NCBI GenBank assembly: GCA_017936685.1
Contig: JAGBFA010000004.1
Location: 1 to 64,000 of the forward strand
Source of the DNA: Alistipes sp.
GTDB lineage: Bacteria > Bacteroidota > Bacteroidia > Bacteroidales > Rikenellaceae
Direction of reading: 5' to 3'
Length of the DNA stretch: 64,000 nt
Under the pieces are notes generated by a model. That model saw only the letters and a program-made list of their open reading frames with translations, searched no databases and was not told where the DNA came from. This document shows positions 10,392 through 18,207 of the stretch, piece after piece; within the stretch, counting starts at the first letter, position 1, and each line of letters starts with the position of its first letter. A program made the position numbers and the translations under genes.

Positions 10392-10807
10392 TGAAACGTC
10401 TTCTGTCATATATCGCCGCGGCCACCGTCATAGCTCTGGCCGCTGCCGTTCCCGCCAGGGCCGCCGCCGCAGGCGACGAGCCGGTGCAGGGCGCACACAT
10501 GCAGTTCAAGGAGTCGCTCGTCGATCTGGGCACGATCGCGTCCGACGCACCCAAGCGCACCGTCGAGGTGGTCTACCTCAACGACGGCACGGCACCTGTG
10601 GTGATAACCGAGGCACGCACGGGCTGCTCGTGCGTCACGGCCGCCTACAAGCGCGGCAAGGTGATGCCGGGCGAGCAGGGCACCATCGCCGTGACGCTCG
10701 ATCCGGCCAAAGCCCCCGAGGGCAAGTTCTTCCGTGTGATACAGATCTTCTCCAACTCCCCGACGGGCGTTGCACGCGTCACCGTCAAGGCCGAAATAAA
10801 AAAGTGA
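10391..10807 (+). CDS. DUF1573 domain-containing periplasmic protein
   Basis: Small exported protein of 138 residues: signal peptide (about 1-27, ending ARAAAAG) followed by one DUF1573 immunoglobulin-like domain with the hallmark TGCSCVTA and the closing pattern of a beta-sandwich (RVTVKAEIKK). The function of the family is not established; it is frequent in Bacteroidetes and often sits with envelope genes. It overlaps the tonB stop, so it is co-translated with the exbBD-tonB operon, and it is the last gene before a hairpin at 10809-10829. Confidence 0.88.
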   Translation: MKRLLSYIAAATVIALAAAVPARAAAAGDEPVQGAHMQFKESLVDLGTIASDAPKRTVEVVYLNDGTAPVVITEARTGCSCVTAAYKRGKVMPGEQGTIAVTLDPAKAPEGKFFRVIQIFSNSPTGVARVTVKAEIKK

Positions 10808-10808
10808 C

Positions 10809-10829
10809 CGTCGGGCATTGCGCCCGACG
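10809..10829. terminator. hairpin between convergent genes
   Basis: CGTCGGGC at 10809-10816 pairs perfectly with GCCCGACG at 10822-10829 around a 5-base loop. It lies between the DUF1573 stop and the stop of the minus-strand gene, so it could stop transcription from either side. No long T-run on either strand. Confidence 0.55.
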
Positions 10830-10833
10830 ATCA

Positions 10834-11484
10834 TCAGCGTCCGAGAATATGAAACTCCACGCCCACCGACAGCGATATGTAGTCGCCCGCCGAGAGATAG
10901 CGGTTGGTCATGCGGCTTATGAGCAGCAGATCGCAGGCGTTGGCCTCCCAGAATAGCGCAATATCGCGCAGAGCACCGCAGTCGCGCAGATGGAAGCGAT
11001 AGTTCTGCCCGATGAAGATATGGGCGCGCACCTTGGTCGAGAAGCCGTAATAGCCTTTGGGATAGCGCGACGGCTCGCGCAGCCAGAACTCGTCGGCCAC
11101 GATCGAATTGAGATATATGCCGCACTTGAAAGGCTCGACCGAGAAGCAGTCGGCGCAGCGTATGCTCCACGGCACGAAGGTCTGCTTTATGGTCGTAGTG
11201 GCGTAGGTGTGATCGATATAGGAGGCCGGAATAAACCCGACGAAGAGATCGGTCGCCCACTGCCCGCGACGGCCGTACTCCCAGCCTATGCCCGCCGAAA
11301 ACATGCCCATGCCGCCGGCATACTGAATATCGACACGTGTGGGCACCAACCGTTTCCACCCTTCGTAACCCTCGTGGCGGCGCACGTCCCAGCGACGCGG
11401 CATACGCACCGAATCCGCCGCCGCAACAGGGCATATCGCCGCAACGGCGACAACCAGACTAATAATCGACAATCTCCACTTCAT
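10834..11484 (-). CDS. exported, outer-membrane-barrel-like protein
   Basis: 216 residues starting at the ATG at 11484, chosen because it gives a clean signal peptide (MKWRLSIISLVVAVAAICPV, cleavage near VAAADS). The mature part has alternating polar/aromatic strands (QYAGGMGMFSAGIGWEYGRR, DLFVGFIP, YGFSTKVRAHIFIG, YISLSVGVEFHI) and ends in a short beta strand, as expected for a small outer-membrane barrel. No family name is recognised with certainty. Its start lies 26 bases inside the upstream metallophosphoesterase gene, so the two form an operon. Confidence 0.75.
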   Translation of the reverse strand: MKWRLSIISLVVAVAAICPVAAADSVRMPRRWDVRRHEGYEGWKRLVPTRVDIQYAGGMGMFSAGIGWEYGRRGQWATDLFVGFIPASYIDHTYATTTIKQTFVPWSIRCADCFSVEPFKCGIYLNSIVADEFWLREPSRYPKGYYGFSTKVRAHIFIGQNYRFHLRDCGALRDIALFWEANACDLLLISRMTNRYLSAGDYISLSVGVEFHILGR

Positions 11485-12259
11485 AACCCTTTTCGTCGAG
11501 TGTAAACACATAATATATTCTCTTGCCGATATTGGGCGCACCGTAATAGATCACGCCGTCACCGAACAGGTCGCCCTGCGCCAACTGATGATTGTGGCCG
11601 TAGAGACAGAACCGCAGCGACGGAAAGGCGCAGGCATAACGCTCGAACTTCTCGGCCACTCTGTTGTCGAACTCCTCGGCGAAGGGAGGAATGTGCATCG
11701 CGAATACCGTCGCGCTGATGTCGGGCGCGAGCGAGCGCAGCTCCCTGTCGATGAAGTCGAAATCGGGCACCCCGGGCGTGTATTCCACCTCTATGGCATT
11801 GGTGTTCAGACAGACGAAACGCGTGTGCGCCGCCGTGAAGGCGAAGTTGCACTCGCCGAATATCTCGGCGTGCACCCTCTCGCCCGTACCCAGATAGTCG
11901 TGATTGCCCAGCAGCACCACATAGGGGCACGACAGACGGTTGAATATGTCGCGCTGCATCTCAAACTCGTGCCGCAGCCCGAAATCGGCAATGTCGCCGC
12001 CATGAATCACGAAGTCGATGTCGCCGCGGCGGTTGATATCCTCCACAGCCTCGTCCGCCTCGTCGTACCAACGCTGCGTATCGCTCAGAAAGGCGAAGCG
12101 CACACTCCCTGCATCGGCATAACGCTCCTCTATCAGAGCCACGTTGCGGGCATTGATCCCCGTCTCGCCCTCGACCCTTGTCGTATAGGGGTGATAGTCG
12201 AAAGCAGAACACGACACAACAAGCACCGCCGATGAAACAATAGCCGATATATGTTCCAT
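11459..12259 (-). CDS. metallophosphoesterase lipoprotein
   Basis: Calcineurin-like phosphoesterase of unknown substrate. The start at 12259 is preferred over an upstream in-frame ATG because it gives a lipoprotein signal MEHISAIVSSAVLVVSC with lipobox VVSC. Metal-binding motifs are in order: FLSDTQ (a variant of the usual DxH block, with His replaced by Gln), GGDIAD, GNHDY, a mid-domain His (FAMHIPP), and GHNHQ. The Asp-x-Gln first block is a change from the canonical DxH, so metal ligation may differ. Followed by an overlapping barrel-like gene. A TATATTTG box (minus strand) lies at 12326-12319. Confidence 0.85.
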   Translation of the reverse strand: MEHISAIVSSAVLVVSCSAFDYHPYTTRVEGETGINARNVALIEERYADAGSVRFAFLSDTQRWYDEADEAVEDINRRGDIDFVIHGGDIADFGLRHEFEMQRDIFNRLSCPYVVLLGNHDYLGTGERVHAEIFGECNFAFTAAHTRFVCLNTNAIEVEYTPGVPDFDFIDRELRSLAPDISATVFAMHIPPFAEEFDNRVAEKFERYACAFPSLRFCLYGHNHQLAQGDLFGDGVIYYGAPNIGKRIYYVFTLDEKGYEVEIVDY

Positions 12260-12318
12260 ATATCTATTATATTGCCCAAATAATCGCATATACGCACAAC
12301 TATATATTAATTACGGAA

Positions 12319-12326
12319 CAAATATA
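12319..12326 (-). promoter_or_regulatory. -7 box for the metallophosphoesterase lipoprotein
   Basis: On the minus strand this reads TATATTTG, a full match to TAnnTTTG, about 60 bases before the chosen ATG. No good -33 TTTG at the right distance. Confidence 0.45.
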
Positions 12327-12493
12327 TATATAACACAAGGAGACGACGGACAATAAAGGTCTCACAAAATGATCTATTGGGGAACTCGACGACAAATCGG
12401 ACAACAATGTGGAAGCACAGATCGGAGGTTTGAGCCGGTGGCAGGCGAACGGCATCGGCACGTGCGGCCACCGAGAAGAGGCGCGAAGCCCGC
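12327..12493. other. non-coding gap beside the phage cassette
   Basis: About 170 bases between the terminase stop and the promoter of the metallophosphoesterase gene. No gene, long hairpin or recognisable attachment-site duplication was seen. Confidence 0.5.
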
Positions 12494-13945
12494 TCAGATG
12501 AACTTCACACGCCGCCACTGACCGTCGTCGCCGCTCACCTCGCGCTCGACAACGCCCGTCAGCGCGTCGGCCGCGTCGTGCCAGCGGTTGGCGCGGAACA
12601 GTCGCCGGTAGGTCGTAAGATGGGCATACAGCTCGGGCCAGCGCAGATGCCAGCCGTGGGGCACACGCACCGTGTGCAGCACCGTAGCCGAGTTGGAGAG
12701 GATACGCGCCTCCTTGTTGCCGCTCTGGTGGAACCACTCCACGTGCGCCAGCGGCGCGGCTCGCTGCACGGCGCGGGCGAAGCCGCGACCGCCGTTGTTG
12801 CTCTCGATCATGGCCGTGCGCGTGTCGTTGCGGCACAGCATCTCGGCCACGGCACCCTCGGTCAGCTCCATCGGCTCGCGCGAATAGACCGCATCGGTCA
12901 GGTAGATCACGCCGTCGGTGTCGACCGCATAACACAGCGAGCAGAGATAGTCGTCGCCCGTGTCGGCCGTATCGGTATAGTTGCCGCGCCGCACTATGTC
13001 GCGCGGCAGCGCGTCGTACTCGACGAACGAGTCGCCCCACAGCAGTCCGTGGCGCGACGAGGGGTGTCCCTGATACATGGCCTCGAATCGTACCGGATCG
13101 AGCCGGCGTTTCTCCATGAGCAGCGCGACGCTCTGCTGCTCGGGCCACAACGCTTCGCCCTCCGTCCGCGGATCGATCTGCGTGGGCGGCGAGGCCTTCA
13201 ACGCTTCCAGATTGAGATACAGCCACTCGTCTCCCGCAGTGTCCAGATCGCTCCACCGATGCAGTTCGCGCCACCGCTCGCGCCCCAGAATCGAGCCGAT
13301 CAAGTCCTCCTCGTGCCAGCGCGTGAATACGATCAGCTCGCGCGAGGCGTTGTGCATGCGCGTGCGCACCACCGAGGTGTACCACTCCCAGCAGTTGGCG
13401 CGCACCACAGGCGACGATGCCTCCATAGCATCTTTGTAGAGGTCGTCCAGTATGAAGCAGTCGACGCGGTTGCCCGTCAGCGAACCCTCGCGACCCACCG
13501 ACAGCAGTTCGCCGCGACGGCCTATGATCTCCACCTCGTCGGAGGTGCGGATATAGTTGGAGGGCTTCGAGCCGCGTTTTATGGTGGTCTCGGGGAAGAT
13601 GGCGGCATACTCCGGCGACTCCAATATGCGCTGTACGCGGCGGTTGAACTTCGAGGCCAGCGTGCCCGAGTAGGAGGCTATGGCTATGCGCATATCGGGA
13701 TCCAGCCCCAGCATATAGGCCGGCAGCAGCGTCGTCGAGCCGACACTCTTGCCGTGCTGCGGCGGCATCGACACTATCAGACGGCGTATGCGCCCGCGCG
13801 CAAAGGCCTCCAACACACGATAGTAGTCGCGATGAAAGCCGTCGAGCGAGAGAAAGGGGTATACCGCGCGGGCGAACGCGGCAAAATCGATATGGCCGGG
13901 TGCAGGCTGCCCGCACACAGGCTGTTCGGGTGGTATGGTTTTCAT
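12494..13945 (-). CDS. phage terminase large subunit (isolated)
   Basis: Packaging motor ATPase/nuclease of tailed phages. The start at 13945 (MKTIPPEQPV) is chosen over an upstream in-frame ATG whose extension looks like non-coding sequence; the product is 483 residues. N-terminal ATPase: Walker A MPPQHGKSV near residue 60, Walker B FILDDLY, coupling motif FTRWHEEDL. C-terminal RNase H-like nuclease: YAVDTDG, MIESNNGG and HDAADAL supply the three acidic positions. The frame is intact and all key residues are present. There is no portal, capsid, tail, small terminase or integrase gene around it; only two small ORFs and a divergent repressor. Confidence 0.92.
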   Translation of the reverse strand: MKTIPPEQPVCGQPAPGHIDFAAFARAVYPFLSLDGFHRDYYRVLEAFARGRIRRLIVSMPPQHGKSVGSTTLLPAYMLGLDPDMRIAIASYSGTLASKFNRRVQRILESPEYAAIFPETTIKRGSKPSNYIRTSDEVEIIGRRGELLSVGREGSLTGNRVDCFILDDLYKDAMEASSPVVRANCWEWYTSVVRTRMHNASRELIVFTRWHEEDLIGSILGRERWRELHRWSDLDTAGDEWLYLNLEALKASPPTQIDPRTEGEALWPEQQSVALLMEKRRLDPVRFEAMYQGHPSSRHGLLWGDSFVEYDALPRDIVRRGNYTDTADTGDDYLCSLCYAVDTDGVIYLTDAVYSREPMELTEGAVAEMLCRNDTRTAMIESNNGGRGFARAVQRAAPLAHVEWFHQSGNKEARILSNSATVLHTVRVPHGWHLRWPELYAHLTTYRRLFRANRWHDAADALTGVVEREVSGDDGQWRRVKFI

Positions 13946-13955
13946 TGTAATGGAT

Positions 13956-14078
13956 TTATCGGTCCGATAATTGTCGCCTTGCCGGCGACCCCCGCAAGGG
14001 TCGCCGCACAACGGTGACTTTGCGGCCGCCGTCTTCGATGAAAGGAGTGGCGGCCTGTTGCCCGCGGCGCGGAGTCAT
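13956..14078 (-). CDS. possible 40-residue ORF in the phage cassette
   Basis: A short open frame (MTPRRGQQAATPFIEDGG..., Arg-rich end) that lies between the 93-codon ORF and the terminase and ends 10 bases before the terminase ATG. GGAG sits very close to the ATG. Spacing fits an operon, but the Arg-rich end is what out-of-frame GC-rich DNA also gives, so this is weak. Confidence 0.25.
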   Translation of the reverse strand: MTPRRGQQAATPFIEDGGRKVTVVRRPLRGSPARRQLSDR

Positions 14079-14115
14079 CGCTCCAAGACGGGAAGTGTGC
14101 GCCGTCGGGGCGTGA

Positions 14116-14397
14116 TCAGGCGAGGTGCTCGCGCAGCGTCGCGAACGAGAAGTCGTTGATGATCTCCTCGCTGCCGCACAGTGTGTGGAACTCCCACCAC
14201 ACAGGTACGATATCCGCAATCGCGCCGCGCGACTCACCTGCACCGGTGTTGCGATAGACGACCACGGTCGCCGTCAGTCGCATGTACACCTCGTCGCGGC
14301 ATGTGGCAATCGAGCCGGAGAAGAACCCTTTGTCGGCTATCGCATCGACTAAAAGTGCCGCTACGTGATCGTAAATTTCAGATGAGACTGTGTACAT
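14116..14397 (-). CDS. hypothetical 93-residue protein of the phage cassette
   Basis: Compact acidic protein with an ATG start, no signal peptide and no membrane segment. The sequence (VWWEFHTLCGSEEIINDFSF near the C-terminus) has normal amino-acid balance, unlike the opposite-strand frames, so it is likely real. It faces the S24 repressor gene across a 146-base AT-rich region that holds overlapping divergent promoters. Together with the terminase it would form the operon that this repressor controls. No family is recognised. Confidence 0.65.
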   Translation of the reverse strand: MYTVSSEIYDHVAALLVDAIADKGFFSGSIATCRDEVYMRLTATVVVYRNTGAGESRGAIADIVPVWWEFHTLCGSEEIINDFSFATLREHLA

Positions 14398-14430
14398 AAT
14401 TGAAAATATTGTATATTCGGCTATAAAAAA

Positions 14431-14462
14431 TTTGTCGGTGTAGAATAAATGGCTTAACTTTG
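14431..14462 (+). promoter_or_regulatory. promoter of the S24 repressor gene
   Basis: TTTG at 14431-14434, a 20-base spacer, then TAACTTTG at 14455-14462: a perfect match to TTTG-N20-TAnnTTTG. Predicted transcription start about 14469. Confidence 0.8.
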
Positions 14463-14467
14463 TAGTG

Positions 14468-14499
14468 CAAATATACGTTCAATAATTGAATTTGTCAAT
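14468..14499 (-). promoter_or_regulatory. possible divergent promoter for the 93-codon ORF and terminase
   Basis: On the minus strand TATATTTG (14475-14468) matches the -7 box, with ATTG (14499-14496) as a weak -33 element after a 20-base spacer. It overlaps the start region of the repressor transcript. Confidence 0.4.
14478..14490. promoter_or_regulatory. candidate operator for the S24 repressor
   Basis: TTCAAT-A-ATTGAA is a 6-bp inverted repeat around one base. It sits about 10-20 bases into the predicted repressor transcript and between the two elements of the divergent promoter, a usual place for auto-repression. Inference from position and symmetry only. Confidence 0.35.
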
Positions 14500-14543
14500 A
14501 GCAAAGTACAAAATTTTAATATAAAAACTTCTGATCAATCACC

Positions 14544-15215
14544 ATGGAGAGTCGTGTAAAACTGATACGCAAGCACCTCAAGCTGACGCAGGAGCAACTG
14601 GCCCAGCACCTTGGCATCGGCAAAGCCGCCCTGTCGATGATCGAGACCGGCAAGGCCGGACTCTCGGCACGCAACAAGAACATTCTGGTTCACGATCTCA
14701 ACGTCAACCCCGACTGGCTCGAAACGGGGCAGGGCAAGATGTTCAATGCCGAACCCAACCTGACGCCCTACATGCACCGCACCGACAACACCCTGCCGCT
14801 GCAAAGCGTGCCGCTCTACTCGGTCGAGGGTACGGCCGGTCTGGTGCCGCTGTTCACCGACCAGGCGGCGGCCAAACCCGTCAACTTCATACACATACCC
14901 AATCTGCCCAAGTGCGACGGGGCCATCTACGTAGTGGGCGATTCGATGTACCCGCTGCTGAAAAGCGGCGACATAGTCCTCTACAAGCAGTTGGGCGACG
15001 TGAGAGATGTCTTTTGGGGCGACATGTATCTGCTCTCGATCGATATCGACGGCGAGGAGTACATCACCGTGAAATACATACAGAAGTCCGACCGCGAGGG
15101 CTACGTGCGCTTAGTCAGCCAGAACCCCCACCACGCCGACAAGGAGATCGAGATCGGCCGCATACGCGCCATAGCCCTCATAAAGGCCTCGATCCGCATG
15201 CACACCATAGGATAG
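14544..15215 (+). CDS. XRE-family repressor with S24 peptidase domain (CI/LexA-like)
   Basis: Phage-type regulator of 223 residues. N-terminal helix-turn-helix (about 3-58: RKHLKLTQEQLAQHLGIGKAALSMIE), hinge, then a LexA/UmuD-like C-terminal domain with the catalytic Ser in VGDSMYPLLKSGDIVLY and the catalytic Lys in YITVKYIQ. Such proteins hold lytic genes silent and inactivate themselves by RecA-aided autocleavage; a possible Ala-Gly cleavage site lies before the catalytic domain (EGTAGLV). It is divergent from the 93-codon ORF and terminase, the arrangement of a lysogeny switch. The ATG start lies about 75 bases after a consensus promoter. Confidence 0.92.
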   Translation: MESRVKLIRKHLKLTQEQLAQHLGIGKAALSMIETGKAGLSARNKNILVHDLNVNPDWLETGQGKMFNAEPNLTPYMHRTDNTLPLQSVPLYSVEGTAGLVPLFTDQAAAKPVNFIHIPNLPKCDGAIYVVGDSMYPLLKSGDIVLYKQLGDVRDVFWGDMYLLSIDIDGEEYITVKYIQKSDREGYVRLVSQNPHHADKEIEIGRIRAIALIKASIRMHTIG

Positions 15216-15233
15216 GCGGAGAGGGGTTCCGTG

Positions 15234-15755
15234 TCATTCTGGACGAAACGCAGTGTAACGAAGAATGACATACTGCCTATCAACGCTCCACCACGGGACG
15301 CGAAACGAAGTCTGCCACGCCCCGCATGGAGCGCGATTTATCGCGCGACAAAAGCCCCTCCCGAGGGAGGGGTTTGGGGTGGGGTCAGAATTATATAACG
15401 GCGCAAGCCGTAGCTCCGTGGTCGACGTTTGCTCATCATTCTGAGGAGCAGTCGAATGACTGCAACGTGAGAATCCCTGTTTCGGTCGACAAGTCCCCCG
15501 TCCGCCAAACATTCTCCCAACCGTGAGACTCCCACGTCGCCTGCGGCTCCTCGGAGTGACAGTACGGTGGGCTTGTCTTTCACAACCAGATTCTTCACTT
15601 CGTTCAAAATGACATTTGTTTTGTCCTGTCATTCTGAGGAGCGCGCTTGCACGCGACGTGAGAATCTCTGTTTCGGTCAACGAATCCCCGTCCGCCAAAC
15701 ATTTTTCCGACGGCGAGACTCCCACGGTCGGGCTGCGCCCTCCCTCGGAGTGACA
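15234..15755. repeat. intergenic repeat array 2 (F4, F1 inverted, V-units)
   Basis: About 520 bases between the repressor stop and the DUF308 gene, all dispersed modules. A palindromic F4-like unit is near 15234-15273 and an inverted F1 element at about 15284-15428. V-units lie at 15434-15476 (GCAGTC/GACTGC), 15524-15561 (GCC/GGC), 15627-15667 (CGCG/CGCG) and 15715-15754 (GGGC/GCCC), in both orientations. V-units of one orientation alternate with the other. No coding potential beyond repeat translations. Confidence 0.85.
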
Positions 15756-15845
15756 GAAGTGTGCGAAGAGACTTCCATGTCGCCTGCTGTGTTTTGCACG
15801 TTTTTTGGATTGGGTGGGCTACGCAACAACTTAAATCGAAATCCT

Positions 15846-16430
15846 ATGGATAACTATGAAAAGAGAGAGTATCTTATTCGCCGCTGGTGGTTGGTGCTGT
15901 TGACGGGATTGCTGTCGACCGTCATCGGAGTAATCGTGCTGCTCAACCCTACCACGAGCTACTTCACCTTCTCGCTGTGGCTGGGCATAGCCGTATTTGT
16001 CAGCGGAGTATTCATGCTGACGCTAAGTCTATCCTCGCGCAACTATTTCGTCCGACGCGGCTGGGTCATTGCCGGCAGCATAGCGGATATCATCATAGGT
16101 GTGATTCTGATGTTCGACATCGCCATGTCGGAGGCGGTGCTGCCGATCCTCTTCGGCGCGTGGATACTCTATCGCGGCTCGATGATGCTGGCGCAGGGCA
16201 TCGATCTGAAAGGCTACAATGTACGTGATGCGGGCTGGGTTATATTCGGCGCAGTGCTGATGATCGCCATCTCCATAGCCGTGTTGTGGCGTCCCATGTC
16301 GCTCGGCGCGGAGGCCGTCGTGCTCTTCATAGGCATAGCCTTCATCGTCTTCGGGCTCTCGGAGATATCGCTTTCGTACCGTCTCTACGACGTACACCGG
16401 CAGGCGCGCAATCTCGGCTCGGAGAGGTGA
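15846..16430 (+). CDS. DUF308 (HdeD-like) membrane protein
   Basis: 194 residues; the ATG at 15846 (MDNYEKREYLIRRWWLVL) is chosen because sequence upstream is a repeat array. Six hydrophobic segments are visible (about 15-37, 42-63, 72-92, 97-118, 128-148, 153-174), the layout of the HdeD/DUF308 family. HdeD is linked to acid resistance in E. coli, but the molecular role is unknown. It stands alone between a repeat array and the GH20 gene and ends with a charged cytoplasmic tail (RLYDVHRQARNLGSER). Confidence 0.85.
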   Translation: MDNYEKREYLIRRWWLVLLTGLLSTVIGVIVLLNPTTSYFTFSLWLGIAVFVSGVFMLTLSLSSRNYFVRRGWVIAGSIADIIIGVILMFDIAMSEAVLPILFGAWILYRGSMMLAQGIDLKGYNVRDAGWVIFGAVLMIAISIAVLWRPMSLGAEAVVLFIGIAFIVFGLSEISLSYRLYDVHRQARNLGSER

Positions 16431-16516
16431 CGGGCAGATATCCGCCTTCGGGAGGTCACGATCCGTTTTGAACGGGTATTAAAGGTGTCCTATTGGTCGC
16501 AAACCGATACGACACC

Positions 16517-16548
16517 CTTGTTTTTGTCGTGCGAAAGAGTTATCTTTG
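16517..16548 (+). promoter_or_regulatory. promoter of the GH20 gene, close to the ATG
   Basis: CTTG at 16517-16520, a 20-base spacer, and TATCTTTG at 16541-16548 (full -7 match). The predicted transcription start falls at or within a few bases of the ATG at 16555, so the mRNA may be nearly leaderless. Confidence 0.7.
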
Positions 16549-16554
16549 TCTATT

Positions 16555-18129
16555 ATGAAAAAGATGATACTCTCGGCACTGATGGCAATACTGGGTATTG
16601 CCGGTGCCACGACCGCACAGATTGCGGTATTCCCGCAGCCCGAATACATCGACATGTCCCAGGGCGAATATGTCGTGACCGACAAGACAAAGATCGTCGT
16701 CGAAGACGGCATGGGGACTCCTGCGGCACGTTTCGCGGAGGATATGTCGCAGTGGTTCGACAGCGCACGCAAGATGAAGATCGCCCGCAGCGGCAAGGGG
16801 ATAAAGCTCCGCGAGGACAAGTGCATCGCGGAGGAGGGTTACGAGCTGACGGTGACTCCGGACGGCGTAGTCGTAATAGGCGGCTCCGAGGCCGGTGTCT
16901 ACTACGGTTTGCAGACGCTGCGACAGATGATCGTAGCGGGCGGCGGCCGTGTACCGTGCTGCTATATAGCCGATGAGCCGACATTCGCCTATCGAGGTGC
17001 GCATCTCGACGTATGCCGCCACTTCTTTACGGTCGATCAGGTCAAGCGGTATATCGACATTTTGGCCGCGCACAAGATCAACCGCTTCCACTGGCATCTG
17101 ACCGACGATCAGGGCTGGCGCATAGAGATCGAGCGTTATCCCGAACTCACGCGCGCAGGTGCCGTGCGCAAGCACACGCTGATCGGCCGTCCGGGCCAGG
17201 GTCTGGGCTACGACTCAACGCCTCACGGCGGATTCTACACGCAGCAGCAGATACGCGACGTGGTGGCATACGCCGCCGAGCGATACATTACGGTCATACC
17301 CGAGATAGAGATGCCCGGACACGCACTGGCCGCGCTGGCGGCATATCCGTGGCTCGGCTGCAAGGGCGAGGGCTACGAGGTGTGGCCCGACTGGGGCATC
17401 ACGCCCGAGGTGATGTGCGGCGGCAAGGAGTCGACCTACGAGTTTTTGGAGAATGTCCTTGCCGAGGTGTTGGAGCTGTTCCCCTCGGAGTATATCCACA
17501 TAGGTGGCGACGAGTGCCCGAAGGATCGCTGGAAGGAGTGTCCGGAGTGTCAGGCCGCCATCAAGCGTTTAGGATTGGACGACGAGGAGCAGTTGCAGGG
17601 CTATTTGGTCAACCGCATCGAGAAGTGGCTCGTGGCTCACGGCCGCAAGATGATCGGCTGGGACGAGATTCTCGACTGCGGCATCACGCAGACGGCCAAT
17701 ATCATGTCGTGGCGAGGCACGGAGGGAGGTATTGCTGCCGCCAAGCGCGGCAACGATGCCATCATGACCCCCAGCGGATACTGCTATTTCGACAGCTATC
17801 AGACGCGCGACCGCGAGGGCGAACCTCTGGCCATAGGCCGCTGGGTGCCTGTGGAGAAGGTCTACTCGTTCGATCCGTTCGACAAGCTCGACGACGAGCA
17901 GCGTCGTCATATACTGGGCGTACAGTGCAACATGTGGACCGAGTATATCGCCGACTTCGACCATCTGCAAACCATGCTGCTGCCGCGTCTGGCTGCTCTG
18001 AGCGACGTGCAGTGGGCGACCGACAGGCGCGATCCGGCCACTCTGCGCGAGCGCATGGAGGTGATCCGCCGCTTCTACGATGCCTGCGGATACCGCTACG
18101 CCACATTCTATTACGACGGTAAAAAGTAG
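16555..18129 (+). CDS. beta-N-acetylhexosaminidase, GH20 family
   Basis: Exported glycoside hydrolase that removes terminal GlcNAc/GalNAc by substrate-assisted catalysis, probably acting on host glycans or peptidoglycan fragments. The 524 residues start with a signal peptide (MKKMILSALMAILGIAGATTAQ). A GH20b alpha/beta domain (about 25-140) is followed by the TIM barrel opening with YRGAHLDVCRHFF, then HWHLTDDQGWRIEI, PEIEMPGHALAALAAYP, the catalytic Asp-Glu pair in HIGGDECPK, and substrate-pocket Trp residues in MSWRG and MWTEY. An in-frame TTG nine bases upstream is ignored because it lies in the -7 box. Single gene. Confidence 0.95.
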   Translation: MKKMILSALMAILGIAGATTAQIAVFPQPEYIDMSQGEYVVTDKTKIVVEDGMGTPAARFAEDMSQWFDSARKMKIARSGKGIKLREDKCIAEEGYELTVTPDGVVVIGGSEAGVYYGLQTLRQMIVAGGGRVPCCYIADEPTFAYRGAHLDVCRHFFTVDQVKRYIDILAAHKINRFHWHLTDDQGWRIEIERYPELTRAGAVRKHTLIGRPGQGLGYDSTPHGGFYTQQQIRDVVAYAAERYITVIPEIEMPGHALAALAAYPWLGCKGEGYEVWPDWGITPEVMCGGKESTYEFLENVLAEVLELFPSEYIHIGGDECPKDRWKECPECQAAIKRLGLDDEEQLQGYLVNRIEKWLVAHGRKMIGWDEILDCGITQTANIMSWRGTEGGIAAAKRGNDAIMTPSGYCYFDSYQTRDREGEPLAIGRWVPVEKVYSFDPFDKLDDEQRRHILGVQCNMWTEYIADFDHLQTMLLPRLAALSDVQWATDRRDPATLRERMEVIRRFYDACGYRYATFYYDGKK

Positions 18130-18151
18130 GACGCACCTTTTATCATATTCG

Positions 18152-18182
18152 CAGCCCGACCGCCACAGTGGCGGTCGGGCTG
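18152..18182. terminator. strong hairpin between GH20 and rnhB
   Basis: CAGCCCGACCGCC (18152-18164) pairs over 13 bp with GGCGGTCGGGCTG (18170-18182), loop of 5. It lies between convergent stops and can serve both genes; the T-run is poor on both strands. Confidence 0.7.
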
Positions 18183-18207
18183 TCGTATATTGTCGGCCGT
18201 TGCTCTC

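Noticed and set aside
10834..11541. Upstream start for the barrel-like protein
   Set aside because: It adds 19 polar residues in front of a good signal peptide.
12300..13916. 538-codon minus-strand frame overlapping the terminase
   Set aside because: Arg/Ala/Gly-rich translation typical of a shifted GC-rich frame; the terminase frame has all catalytic motifs.
15234..15845. Small proteins encoded in repeat arrays (translations with CHSE, RRENL or HEKVTKKS motifs, here and in the other arrays)
   Set aside because: The same peptides recur wherever the repeats occur, in several frames and both strands; they are translations of the repeat DNA.
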